Below, piece by piece: positions 14,118 through 21,298 of a stretch of DNA of 21,298 nt (its first letter is position 1; every line of letters begins with the position of its first letter). The notes beneath the pieces are model-generated. The model made no database searches. It worked only from the letters and a program-made list of their open reading frames with translations, and was not told the DNA's origin. The position numbers and the translations under genes are program-made. The stretch lies in contig JAJECF010000056.1 of the NCBI GenBank assembly GCA_022822125.1, forward strand, positions 1 to 21,298, given 5' to 3'. This stretch comes from Alphaproteobacteria bacterium (GTDB taxonomy: Bacteria; Pseudomonadota; Alphaproteobacteria; Bin95).

Positions 14118-17100
14118 ATGGTGGCGACGGTTCGCAATCTGACGTCATCGTCCTCGACGGCGGCGTATTTCCGCAACGATGGCGGCTATTACGTGGCGGT
14201 GGGCGGCGACCGCGAGGACGCGCGTGCGAAGGAGGCGGAGCACCGCCGGGGGAGCGCCTGGCACGGTCGCGGCGCGGCGGCGCTGGGCCTCGCGGGGAAG
14301 ACGGTCTCGGCGGGCGCGTTCGAGAGGCTGCTCCGGGGCCATGTGCCGGGAACGGATATCCGGCTCGGGCGGCTCCGGCACGGGCAGCACGAGCACCGTC
14401 CGGGGTTCGACATCACGTTTTCGGCGCCGAAATCGGTGTCGCTGGCGGCACTTCTGCCGACGGAGGCGCATCCGCGCGGCGACCGGGGCGTGCTGCGCTG
14501 CCATGACGAGGCGGTGCGGGCGACGCTGGACTGGATCGAGGAGACGCTGGTCGAGACGCGGGGCTGGGACCCGGAGACGAGGCGGCGCCCGCGCGTGAAG
14601 GGCGACGGGATGGCGGCGGCGCTGTTCCGTCATGTCGCGAGCCGGAACCTCGACCCGCAACTGCACACGCATGCGGTGGTGGCGAACATGACGCGGGACG
14701 GCGAGGGCCGGTGGAAGAGCATCGAGCCGACGCTTCTGCACCGGAACGCCCGGCTGATCGGGGCGTATTACCGCAACGAGCTGTCGCGCCGTCTGATCGA
14801 GCGGGGCTATTCGATCGTGCCGGCGATGGCTGGTCGGCTCAGGAGTTTCGAGATTGCGGGCTACGACCGGGCGCTTCGGGAGGCATTCTCGACGCGGCGC
14901 AAGCAGATCCTGGCCTTCCTGGACGAGAAGGGCTGGGACGGCAGCGCGGCGGCGGCGCAGATGGCGGCGCTGGCGACGCGCCGGCGCAAGGCGGAGCCGC
15001 TGCACGGCATGCTGCGGACCATCTGGGCCGACCGGGCGCGGGGGCTGGGCGCGGTTCCGTCGTCGCATCGCAGGCGGGGCGCGGCGCGGCTGCCGGAGGC
15101 GCCGTCGGCGCTCGGGATCGTCTGGCATGCGATGCGGCACCTCGAGGAGCGCCGGTCGGTATTCGCGGCGGCGGACCTTGAGGAACTGGCGCTCGGTCAT
15201 GCGCCGGGGCGCCATTCCATCGGGGCGGTGCGCGCGGCCATCGACACGCTTGTCAGGGATGCGCACCTGGTCGAGGCGACCCTGAAGCGCGCGGACCGGG
15301 CCTATGTCACCGACCGGGCGCTGAAGGCCGAACGCGCGGTCATCGCGGCGATGAAGGCCGGCAAGGGCAGGGGCGCGCCGCTCGCCCGGGAGGAAGATGT
15401 AGCGGCATATCTGGCGGACCGGGGCCTGACGGAAGGACAGGAGGAGGCGGTCCGGACGCTCCTGCTGTCGGAGGACCGCATCGTCGGCGTGCAGGGCCGC
15501 GCGGGGACCGGCAAGACGGCGATGCTCTCGCACATGCGCGCGCTTGCCGGCGGGCGGTTCGTGCTGGGCCTGGCGCCGTCGGCGGCGGCGGCGCGGGTGC
15601 TGGCGCGCGAGACCGACATGCCCGCGCGGACGCTGCAATGGTTCCTCACCCGCTGCCGCGCCGTGGAGGACCCCGGATCGGGTCCGGGGCAGGCTCCCGG
15701 ATCGGAGTCCCCCGGATCGAGCCCGGGGCAGGCCGGGGCAGGCGGCCAGCCCGGCGTCGCGCGGCTGAAGGAGATGTTCGCCGGCGCGGTGCTGGTGCTG
15801 GACGAGGCGTCGATGGTCTCGACCGACCGGATGAAGAGCCTGATGCGGGTAGCGGACGGTCTCGGGGTGGCGCGCCTTGCGCTTGTGGGCGACCGGAGCC
15901 AGCTGAGGGCCGTGGAGGCGGGCCAGCCCTTCCGGCAGTTGCAACAGGCGGGCATGACGACGGCGGTGATGGACGAGATCCTGCGCCAGCGCAATCCGGC
16001 GCTCAGGGCGGCGGTGGAGGCGGTGCTGGAGGGCGAGCCCGGCGAGGCGGTGGGCCTGCTGGGGTCGAGCGTGCATGAGGTCGCCTGGGACGAGCTCGGG
16101 CGCAAGGCGGCGGAGGCATGGCTCGCGCTCGACCCGGAGACGCGCGGGCGTACGCTGCTGGTGGCGCCGACGCACGAGATGAGGGCGGAGGTCAACGGGA
16201 CGGTGCGCGAGGCGCTGGCGGCGGAGGGCGTGCTCAGGGGCAAGGCGCTGCGGATCGACCGGCTGGTCGGGCTCGGCATGACCCGGACGGAGAAGGGCGA
16301 GGCGCGCAACTACCGCGAAGGCGATGTCGTGGTGTTTCACCAGGACCTTGTGAACTACCGGGTGAAGCGGGACGACGCGCTGACGGTGACCGGCGTCGAG
16401 GAGGGCCGCGTGCTGCTGATGCACCCGGACGGCCGACCGCGCCGCGTCGCGCCGGACCGGGGCTATATCCGCTACCGCCTGGAGGTCTACGAGACGCAGC
16501 CCATCGAGATCATGGCGGGCGACCGCATAAGGTGGACCCGCAACGACGGGACGCGGGAACTGGCGAACGGGGAACGGGCCATGGTGGAGGCGGTTACCCC
16601 GACTCGTGTGCGGTTCCTTCTCGACGACGGGCGCAAGCTTTCCCTCCGGCATGACGACCCGCAGCTTCGGCATCTGGACCATGCCTGGAGCACGACCGCG
16701 CACGGGGCGCAGGGCAGCACAGCGGACCATGTCATTGCGGTGCTGGATTCCAGCCACGGGGCGCTGACCGACCAGGCGACCTTCTATGTGGAGATCAGCC
16801 GGGCGCGCGACAGCGCCGTGGTGCTGACCGACAATCGCGAGGAGCTGGTCGAGGCGCTGGAGGCGCATACCGGCGAGCGGGCGACGGCGCTGGAGGCGGT
16901 GGGCGAGGAGATCGGCCCGGACCTCGACGCCGTCCGGATACCCGGCAAGCTGCCGGCCTGGACGCCGCGCGAGGAGTGGACGGAACTGGAGAAAACGGCC
17001 CGCAGGGAGGGGACGATCCTCTTCCGCGTCGCGGGCTATGACGGCCTTGTCGACCGCACGCGGCGGCTGGCGGCGCATTATCCGGTCCTGCCGACGCCGG

Positions 17101-19628
17101 TCGGGGAAGTGGTGGAGGGCCTGCTCGCCTATGACCGCCTCTGCCGCGAGGGCGATGGCGGCGCGGCCGAGTTCCTGCGCCTGCTGCAAACGCATGCCGG
17201 GGCGAGGGAAGTCCTGGAGCGCGAGGCAGAGACCGGTGACCGCCCGGTTGCGGCACTGGACGGCTATCCCGCATGGCGGGCGATGTCGGAACGCCTCGCG
17301 GCGAACGGCAGGGCGCTGATCGACGATACCGGCGCGCGCGCAGGCGAGGCGGGGCCGCAGATCGAAGCGCATCTCGAACGTCTGGAGGCGGTGGCGGCGC
17401 TCGACGAGGCCGTGCTGCGGTTCGAGGCCCTCTACGGGGAGGCCGGCGAACGGGCGGAAGCCGCCGGCGCGGTCCCGCTCCATGCGGAGGGCGAGTTGCT
17501 GGAGCTGGCGCGCGCGCTCGCGCCGCAAGAGTTCGCGCCGCAGCGCATCCGGGAGGCCGTGGCGCAGGTCCTTGCCGGGGCCGAAGCGTTCGAGACGCGC
17601 CGGGCGGAGATCGCCGCGCTTCGCGAGGAGACGGCCGGGCTTGTCGAGGAGCACGGGCGCCTGGAGGCAGGCGCCGGCACGAAGCCGCCGACTGCGCTGG
17701 CGGCATGGCGGGCATGGGCCGGGCGCGTCGAGGCGGCGGGCGGGCGCTGGCGGACCCTGCAGGACGATCCCGCGCTGCGGGGACCGCACACCGACCGGCT
17801 CGAAGACGAGGCTGCCGAAATCGCGACCGCCCTCGACCGGCTCGGCGAACTGCGCGTCCGCGACGAGGCCTGGGCGGCGCTGGCGGCCGCGCGCCTCCGG
17901 ATCCGCAGCCTGGCCCTCGGCCGGCCGCCGTCGCTTCGGCCCCGTGCGCCCTTCTATCTGAGGGAATGGCCGGATTTCGCGGCGCAGGCGGCGGCGTTCG
18001 CCGAACGCGCGGACCTGCCGGCGGCGGCGGCGGCGCTGGCGGGACGCATACTGGATTACGACCGCGACTGCCGCGAGGCGCGCGCCGCCATCCGGGACCT
18101 GCTTGCGGGTATCGAAGAGCACGGGCGGCAATGGAACGGCCTGGAGCGGATGGCGGCGCGCAGGCGGGAGGTGGAGGACCCCGATGTCTCCATGGCGGAC
18201 CTGCCGGAATACGGGCCGCTCTCCGGGCGCGCCGCCGGATTGCGGGAGGTAGGGCGGGCGATCCTGGAGGACGGGAAGCGCTACGGCCCGCATCTCGACC
18301 GGATGCCGCGCTCGCGGCGCGGCGTCGAGGGCGGCATGAAGCTTCTGGAGAGGCACGGACCGTTCGACCGCTTCGCCCGGGTCAGGGACAGGCTCGCCGA
18401 AACCCGCGCCGCGGCCGAAGCGCGGGGCGTGCTGGCGTTCCACGATGCCGGTTACGGCGCGGCCATCGGCGAGGCGGAGGAGCTGGAGAAGGAGCCGGAA
18501 CTGGAGGCGGCGGCCCGGCGCCGGCTGCTGGCCGCGCTCGACGAGCATGCCGACCGCGCCGCCGAATGGGCGAGGGTCGCCGCGCTGCTGGCGGACATCC
18601 GCGCGCTGGACAGGCGGGGCCGGGGGCTGGACCGCTACGCCCGGCGCGACGGCGTTCCCGTCTCGCTGCTGGCGGGCGCCTCCGGCTGGCGCGAGGACAA
18701 CCGGGTCTTCGCGGAGGAGGCCCGCGCCACGCTCGACGACAGCGAACTGCATGAGCGCGGCCATTGGCGAAGCTGCCCGGAGACCCGCGCCGCTGTCGGC
18801 GAGGCCGAGGCGCGGGCGCTCGAACGCTCCCGGGCCCCGGAAGAGGATTACCGGCGCATCCGGGAGATGACGCGCGCCGAGATGGCCCGCCTGGCCGATC
18901 CGGACGCCGACTGCGCGTTCCGCAGTCGCTGGTGGAATGAAAGGCCGCTGGCGGTGGGCGACCGGCTGCGCTTCCGGCGCCGGGCCGAGGGACCGGAGAA
19001 CGAGGCGGTCGTCGTCATGTCCGGCTGGAGCGGTGGCCTGCATCCGAAGGACAGCGTGACGCTTCGCTGGCTCGGTTCGCCGCCCGGCCATGAAGTCGCG
19101 GGAAAGGACGAGACGATCCCTCTGGAAGATCTGTCGGGCCGTGGCGTGCTGGTCGCGGACTGGAGCGATGAGCGGCTGAGGGGCATGGAGGTCGACCGGC
19201 AGCGCGCGCAGGCCGTGGACGGCTTCCCGCTCGACGCCAGGCGGGACCTGGTCACGGGCGACATCGTCCGCTGGGCGGAGCTCATCCGGGGCGGGCGGTT
19301 CGCCATGGAGGAGCGGCAGGGCGACATCCTGCCGGAGGTGGTGCAGTTCGAGGGAAGGCTGCTCGCCAGGGCGGCGGCGGAGACGGCCGTCGAGGACCGG
19401 TGCCGGGTCGAGGTTCTGTGGCGCTCGGACGGCGGGCCGCCCGGGGCGCGGAGCCTCGCGCTCGGCCGGCTCACCGGGCGGGGCTGCTGGCGCGCTCTTG
19501 CCGGGGACGAGGAGGCGCGCCGGGACCGGGCAAGGGTCGAGGCAAGGCGACTCGTTCGGCAAAGGAAACGCCTGCTCGAACTCAAGCAGGAACTCAAGCG
19601 CACGCGCTACGAGATGAGACGTCCCTAG
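14118..19628 (+). CDS. MobF conjugative relaxase-helicase (TraA/TrwC-like)
   Basis: The 1836-residue protein begins with a TrwC-type relaxase domain (about 1-300): candidate nicking tyrosines Y17 and Y24/Y25, FDITFSAPKSVS, and metal-binding H172 (FRHVASR) with H183 and H185 (LDPQLHTHAVVAN). A RecD/TraI-like SF1 helicase domain follows, with Walker A GRAGTGKT (460-467), Walker B LVLDEAS (D562, E563) and motif TTAHGAQGSTADHV near 855-870. From family knowledge such proteins nick oriT, stay bound to the 5' end and unwind the transferred strand. The last 880 residues are helical, contain a fourfold repeat (near 1053, 1197, 1365, 1524) and are not a standard TrwC domain. Residues about 518-547 are encoded by inserted palindromes. 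The ATG at 14118 lacks a clear ribosome site but places the tyrosines normally. Confidence 0.93.
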   Translation: MVATVRNLTSSSSTAAYFRNDGGYYVAVGGDREDARAKEAEHRRGSAWHGRGAAALGLAGKTVSAGAFERLLRGHVPGTDIRLGRLRHGQHEHRPGFDITFSAPKSVSLAALLPTEAHPRGDRGVLRCHDEAVRATLDWIEETLVETRGWDPETRRRPRVKGDGMAAALFRHVASRNLDPQLHTHAVVANMTRDGEGRWKSIEPTLLHRNARLIGAYYRNELSRRLIERGYSIVPAMAGRLRSFEIAGYDRALREAFSTRRKQILAFLDEKGWDGSAAAAQMAALATRRRKAEPLHGMLRTIWADRARGLGAVPSSHRRRGAARLPEAPSALGIVWHAMRHLEERRSVFAAADLEELALGHAPGRHSIGAVRAAIDTLVRDAHLVEATLKRADRAYVTDRALKAERAVIAAMKAGKGRGAPLAREEDVAAYLADRGLTEGQEEAVRTLLLSEDRIVGVQGRAGTGKTAMLSHMRALAGGRFVLGLAPSAAAARVLARETDMPARTLQWFLTRCRAVEDPGSGPGQAPGSESPGSSPGQAGAGGQPGVARLKEMFAGAVLVLDEASMVSTDRMKSLMRVADGLGVARLALVGDRSQLRAVEAGQPFRQLQQAGMTTAVMDEILRQRNPALRAAVEAVLEGEPGEAVGLLGSSVHEVAWDELGRKAAEAWLALDPETRGRTLLVAPTHEMRAEVNGTVREALAAEGVLRGKALRIDRLVGLGMTRTEKGEARNYREGDVVVFHQDLVNYRVKRDDALTVTGVEEGRVLLMHPDGRPRRVAPDRGYIRYRLEVYETQPIEIMAGDRIRWTRNDGTRELANGERAMVEAVTPTRVRFLLDDGRKLSLRHDDPQLRHLDHAWSTTAHGAQGSTADHVIAVLDSSHGALTDQATFYVEISRARDSAVVLTDNREELVEALEAHTGERATALEAVGEEIGPDLDAVRIPGKLPAWTPREEWTELEKTARREGTILFRVAGYDGLVDRTRRLAAHYPVLPTPVGEVVEGLLAYDRLCREGDGGAAEFLRLLQTHAGAREVLEREAETGDRPVAALDGYPAWRAMSERLAANGRALIDDTGARAGEAGPQIEAHLERLEAVAALDEAVLRFEALYGEAGERAEAAGAVPLHAEGELLELARALAPQEFAPQRIREAVAQVLAGAEAFETRRAEIAALREETAGLVEEHGRLEAGAGTKPPTALAAWRAWAGRVEAAGGRWRTLQDDPALRGPHTDRLEDEAAEIATALDRLGELRVRDEAWAALAAARLRIRSLALGRPPSLRPRAPFYLREWPDFAAQAAAFAERADLPAAAAALAGRILDYDRDCREARAAIRDLLAGIEEHGRQWNGLERMAARRREVEDPDVSMADLPEYGPLSGRAAGLREVGRAILEDGKRYGPHLDRMPRSRRGVEGGMKLLERHGPFDRFARVRDRLAETRAAAEARGVLAFHDAGYGAAIGEAEELEKEPELEAAARRRLLAALDEHADRAAEWARVAALLADIRALDRRGRGLDRYARRDGVPVSLLAGASGWREDNRVFAEEARATLDDSELHERGHWRSCPETRAAVGEAEARALERSRAPEEDYRRIREMTRAEMARLADPDADCAFRSRWWNERPLAVGDRLRFRRRAEGPENEAVVVMSGWSGGLHPKDSVTLRWLGSPPGHEVAGKDETIPLEDLSGRGVLVADWSDERLRGMEVDRQRAQAVDGFPLDARRDLVTGDIVRWAELIRGGRFAMEERQGDILPEVVQFEGRLLARAAAETAVEDRCRVEVLWRSDGGPPGARSLALGRLTGRGCWRALAGDEEARRDRARVEARRLVRQRKRLLELKQELKRTRYEMRRP
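15671..15728. repeat. Palindromic repeats inside the relaxase coding sequence
   Basis: Two copies of a GC-rich palindrome lie in tandem: ccccggatcgggtccgggg (15671-15689) and ccccggatcgagcccgggg (15710-15728), each followed by caggc. They closely match the intergenic hairpin at 1810-1829. In frame they encode a Pro/Gly/Ser/Gln-rich linker between the Walker A and Walker B regions without breaking the reading frame. Confidence 0.8.
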
Positions 19629-19645
19629 CGGCGCGGAGGGCGATC

Positions 19646-21067
19646 ATGGTTCTGGACCTTGTCAGGCATGCGGGTGCGGCTATCGAGTGGGACCGCATGC
19701 TGGAGCCGGAAGAGGAGGCGGCGCTCCGGGCGGTGAAGGGCCGCGACGCCGGGCCTGAAGAGCGGGCCCTCTACCTGCGCACGGTCGGCGCCGCGCGCGC
19801 CCGCGATCTCTGGTTCCTCTGCGACTGCCGCCATGAGGAAGGCGGCAGGCGGCCCGTCATCGTGCCGCGCAAGGACGGGCCGCAGCGGTATTCCCTGGTC
19901 AACCTGCCGAAGTCGCGGCTGCCGCATGCGGAAGGCTGCGTCTTCGGCCTTGTCGGGAAAGAGGGCGAAGGCCGGACCCGGCGTCATGCGCCCGCGCCGC
20001 TCCATGACGACCGGTTCGACCCCTTCCCGCCGGCCGACAGCGCGACCGGTGATGATGACGGTGAAGATGACGATGACGGCCCGATGCGGCCGGTCATGAC
20101 CGCGATGCGCGGGGGCGTGGCGGCCCCGCCGCGCCATCGCAGGGTCCCGGCCATGCTGCGCCTGCTGATGCAGACCGCCCGGCTGAACCGGCTGGGCGCC
20201 GTCGAGGGGTTCTCCTCGCCTCAGGACTGGCTCCCGGAAATCCGCCATGCGGCGGAGCGGTTCTTCACCCCCGACGGCAGGCCCGCTTCCGGCCTGGTGT
20301 TCGCCGGCCCCGAAAGCTGGCGCGGCGGCGCCGTTCCAAGGCGGCTTGAGGAGAGGGAGCCCGGCTGGCCCGAAGGCCGGCGCCCTTTCGCCATGCTCTG
20401 CGGCTCCGCCCTCAGCCTCTCCGACACCGTAATCAACCCCGACCACCCCCGCGAGGGCCGCCTCGCCGTGCCCTCCGGCGTGGCGAGCCTCAGGATCGGC
20501 GAGACCCGCATACAGGGGCCCTGGGTATTCCTCGCCATCGTCGTGCGCACCGGGGAGGGCGGGCCCCTCGCATGCGTGACGGCATGCGCCCGCCCGGTCT
20601 TCTCGCCCGCCCGCCCGGTTCCCGTGGACTCCGGGGCCGAGCGGCGCGCCTTCGACACGCTCGCCCGCCGCCTCCGCGACATGGAGGCCGACCCGGCCCT
20701 CCGGCAGGCGCTCGGCGGCCCCGTCCGCATGGAGCTCGAAAAGCCGCTGACCGACTTCCGCACCGCGCCCAAACCATGCCGGCCGGATTTCGTCGTCACC
20801 GTCGCGCCGCCCGAAACGCAGCGCCGCGATGCCTCCGACCGCGACCTTGCGCGTTATGTGATCGAGGTCATGGGCTCCGACGACGAGGAATACCGCAAGG
20901 GCAAGGCTCGCACCCATGCCCGCATGCGCCGCATCGGGCGCCTGTTCCGCATGGAGGCGCCCGAGTTCGACGACCGCCGCAACGGCATCGAACGACAGGC
21001 CGCACGCATCATGCGCGATATCGCCGGCGATCTCCGGCGACGATGGGGAATGGCGGCGAGGGCGTGA
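19646..21067 (+). CDS. Relaxase-linked protein with Cys/His cluster and PD-(D/E)XK-like C-terminus
   Basis: From ATG at 19646 (GGAGGG five bases upstream; 17 bases after the relaxase stop) the protein has 473 residues. An N-terminal block FLCDCRHEEGG followed by LPHAEGCVFGL gives C59, C61, H94 and C98, a possible zinc site reminiscent of DUF1173-type proteins of alphaproteobacterial plasmids. Residues about 133-145 are a run of aspartates. The C-terminus reads RPDFVVTV (D381), then YVIEVMGSDDEEYRKGKA (E407, K418/K420), a layout resembling a PD-(D/E)XK nuclease with a variant last motif. Tight linkage suggests a role in DNA processing during transfer. The family assignment is tentative. An open frame upstream of 19646 is relaxase overlap and is ignored. 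Confidence 0.8.
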   Translation: MVLDLVRHAGAAIEWDRMLEPEEEAALRAVKGRDAGPEERALYLRTVGAARARDLWFLCDCRHEEGGRRPVIVPRKDGPQRYSLVNLPKSRLPHAEGCVFGLVGKEGEGRTRRHAPAPLHDDRFDPFPPADSATGDDDGEDDDDGPMRPVMTAMRGGVAAPPRHRRVPAMLRLLMQTARLNRLGAVEGFSSPQDWLPEIRHAAERFFTPDGRPASGLVFAGPESWRGGAVPRRLEEREPGWPEGRRPFAMLCGSALSLSDTVINPDHPREGRLAVPSGVASLRIGETRIQGPWVFLAIVVRTGEGGPLACVTACARPVFSPARPVPVDSGAERRAFDTLARRLRDMEADPALRQALGGPVRMELEKPLTDFRTAPKPCRPDFVVTVAPPETQRRDASDRDLARYVIEVMGSDDEEYRKGKARTHARMRRIGRLFRMEAPEFDDRRNGIERQAARIMRDIAGDLRRRWGMAARA

Positions 21068-21144
21068 AGGCGGCCGTTGCCGGAACCGTCATCGCTGTGG
21101 CGTCCGCCACGGTCGAGGCCTGCGCCGCCCGCTTGCGGCTGTAG
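21043..21144 (+). CDS. Possible small membrane peptide overlapping the previous gene
   Basis: A 33-residue frame from ATG at 21043 (or a GTG at 21064 inside the preceding TGA) encodes a single hydrophobic helix, VKAAVAGTVIAVASATVEA, then ACAARLRL and stop. The overlapping start would allow coupling to the relaxase operon. It may be a true tiny membrane protein, a remnant cut by the nearby IS630 end, or chance. Confidence 0.25.
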   Translation: MGNGGEGVKAAVAGTVIAVASATVEACAARLRL

Positions 21145-21158
21145 GCACGCGCATCTTA

Positions 21159-21298
21159 TACCAGCGGCGTCGGTTTCTGACTCATGAGGGGGATTCCGTT
21201 CCGGTCGGATTTCTGATTCAAGGTCGTGGGCTTGAATTGGAGGCTGGTGATGGGAGCGGCGATCGCCTTGCGGGGTGATTTCGATGCGGCTGATTTGC
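21159..21298 (+). mobile_element. Left end of an IS630-family element (partial)
   Basis: A TATA at 21157-21160 is followed by a terminal region with two near-copies of one motif, gtcggtttctgactca (21169-21184) and gtcggatttctgattca (21204-21220), typical of subterminal transposase-binding repeats. The transposase start follows. IS630/Tc1 elements insert at TA, which fits the boundary. The exact end cannot be fixed without the other terminus, which lies outside the window. Confidence 0.55.
21250..21298 (+). CDS. IS630-family transposase, N-terminal fragment (runs off the window)
   Basis: ATG at 21250, preceded by GGAGG (21239-21243), encodes MGAAIALRGDFDAADL up to the window edge. This matches the characteristic N-terminus of IS630-type transposases of alphaproteobacteria (hydrophobic start, RxDFDAAxL, before the helix-turn-helix). 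Only 16 residues are visible, so intactness cannot be judged. Confidence 0.65.
   Translation, partial: MGAAIALRGDFDAADL

Noticed and set aside
14145..19562. A 1805-codon open frame antisense to the relaxase
   Set aside because: Its translation is Arg/Pro/His/Gln-rich with no motifs. Long antisense frames arise from strong GC bias at third codon positions; the sense frame has clear relaxase and helicase motifs.

Overview
The window is high-GC DNA, mostly GC-rich at third codon positions, with gene content typical of an alphaproteobacterium (probably Rhizobiales-like). The grounds are a tldD gene, a GMC oxidoreductase, Uma2-family genes, alphaproteobacterial-type GC-rich palindromic repeats and a TraA/MobF relaxase. 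The assignment rests on gene content and codon use only; no search was run.

Layout. (1) 1-3495 looks like core chromosome: the metalloprotease gene tldD, a palindromic repeat element, and a GMC-family FAD oxidoreductase. (2) 3511-7212 is an accessory zone. It holds a Uma2-type nuclease-like gene (minus strand), a two-gene DUF433 antitoxin / PIN-like toxin module, and a low-GC HNH endonuclease gene flanked by decayed copies of the GMC C-terminus (5527-5692) and of the Uma2 gene (6729-6872). The intact GMC-Uma2 pair is thus mirrored downstream by a degenerate pair with the HNH gene between its halves. A small membrane-protein ORF follows. (3) 7213-10092 holds two tandem tyrosine recombinases overlapping by 4 bp, preceded by a short non-coding region with a 10-bp direct repeat. 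(4) 10093-13240 is a low-GC island: a small secreted protein translationally coupled to a four-helix membrane protein, a complete IS5-family element (11195-12577, TTA target duplication), and a lipocalin-like secreted protein whose signal peptide is out of frame with its ribosome binding site. (5) 13243-21144 is high-GC mobilization DNA: a small divergent gene of unknown function, an intergenic region that could hold an oriT, a 1836-residue MobF relaxase-helicase with a long repetitive C-terminus, and a cotranscribed 473-residue protein with a Cys/His cluster and a PD-(D/E)XK-like C-terminus. (6) From about 21159 the left end of an IS630-family element begins and runs off the window.

How it fits together. 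The recombinase pair and the relaxase block suggest an integrative and mobilizable element or a composite island; no type IV secretion or coupling-protein gene is present here. The toxin-antitoxin module, the HNH nuclease and the low-GC genes look like cargo or island-maintenance genes. The parts most worth a second look are the MobF gene (coding-region palindromes, a fourfold C-terminal repeat and a nuclease-like partner), the tandem recombinases, and the decayed GMC/Uma2 duplication around the HNH gene.
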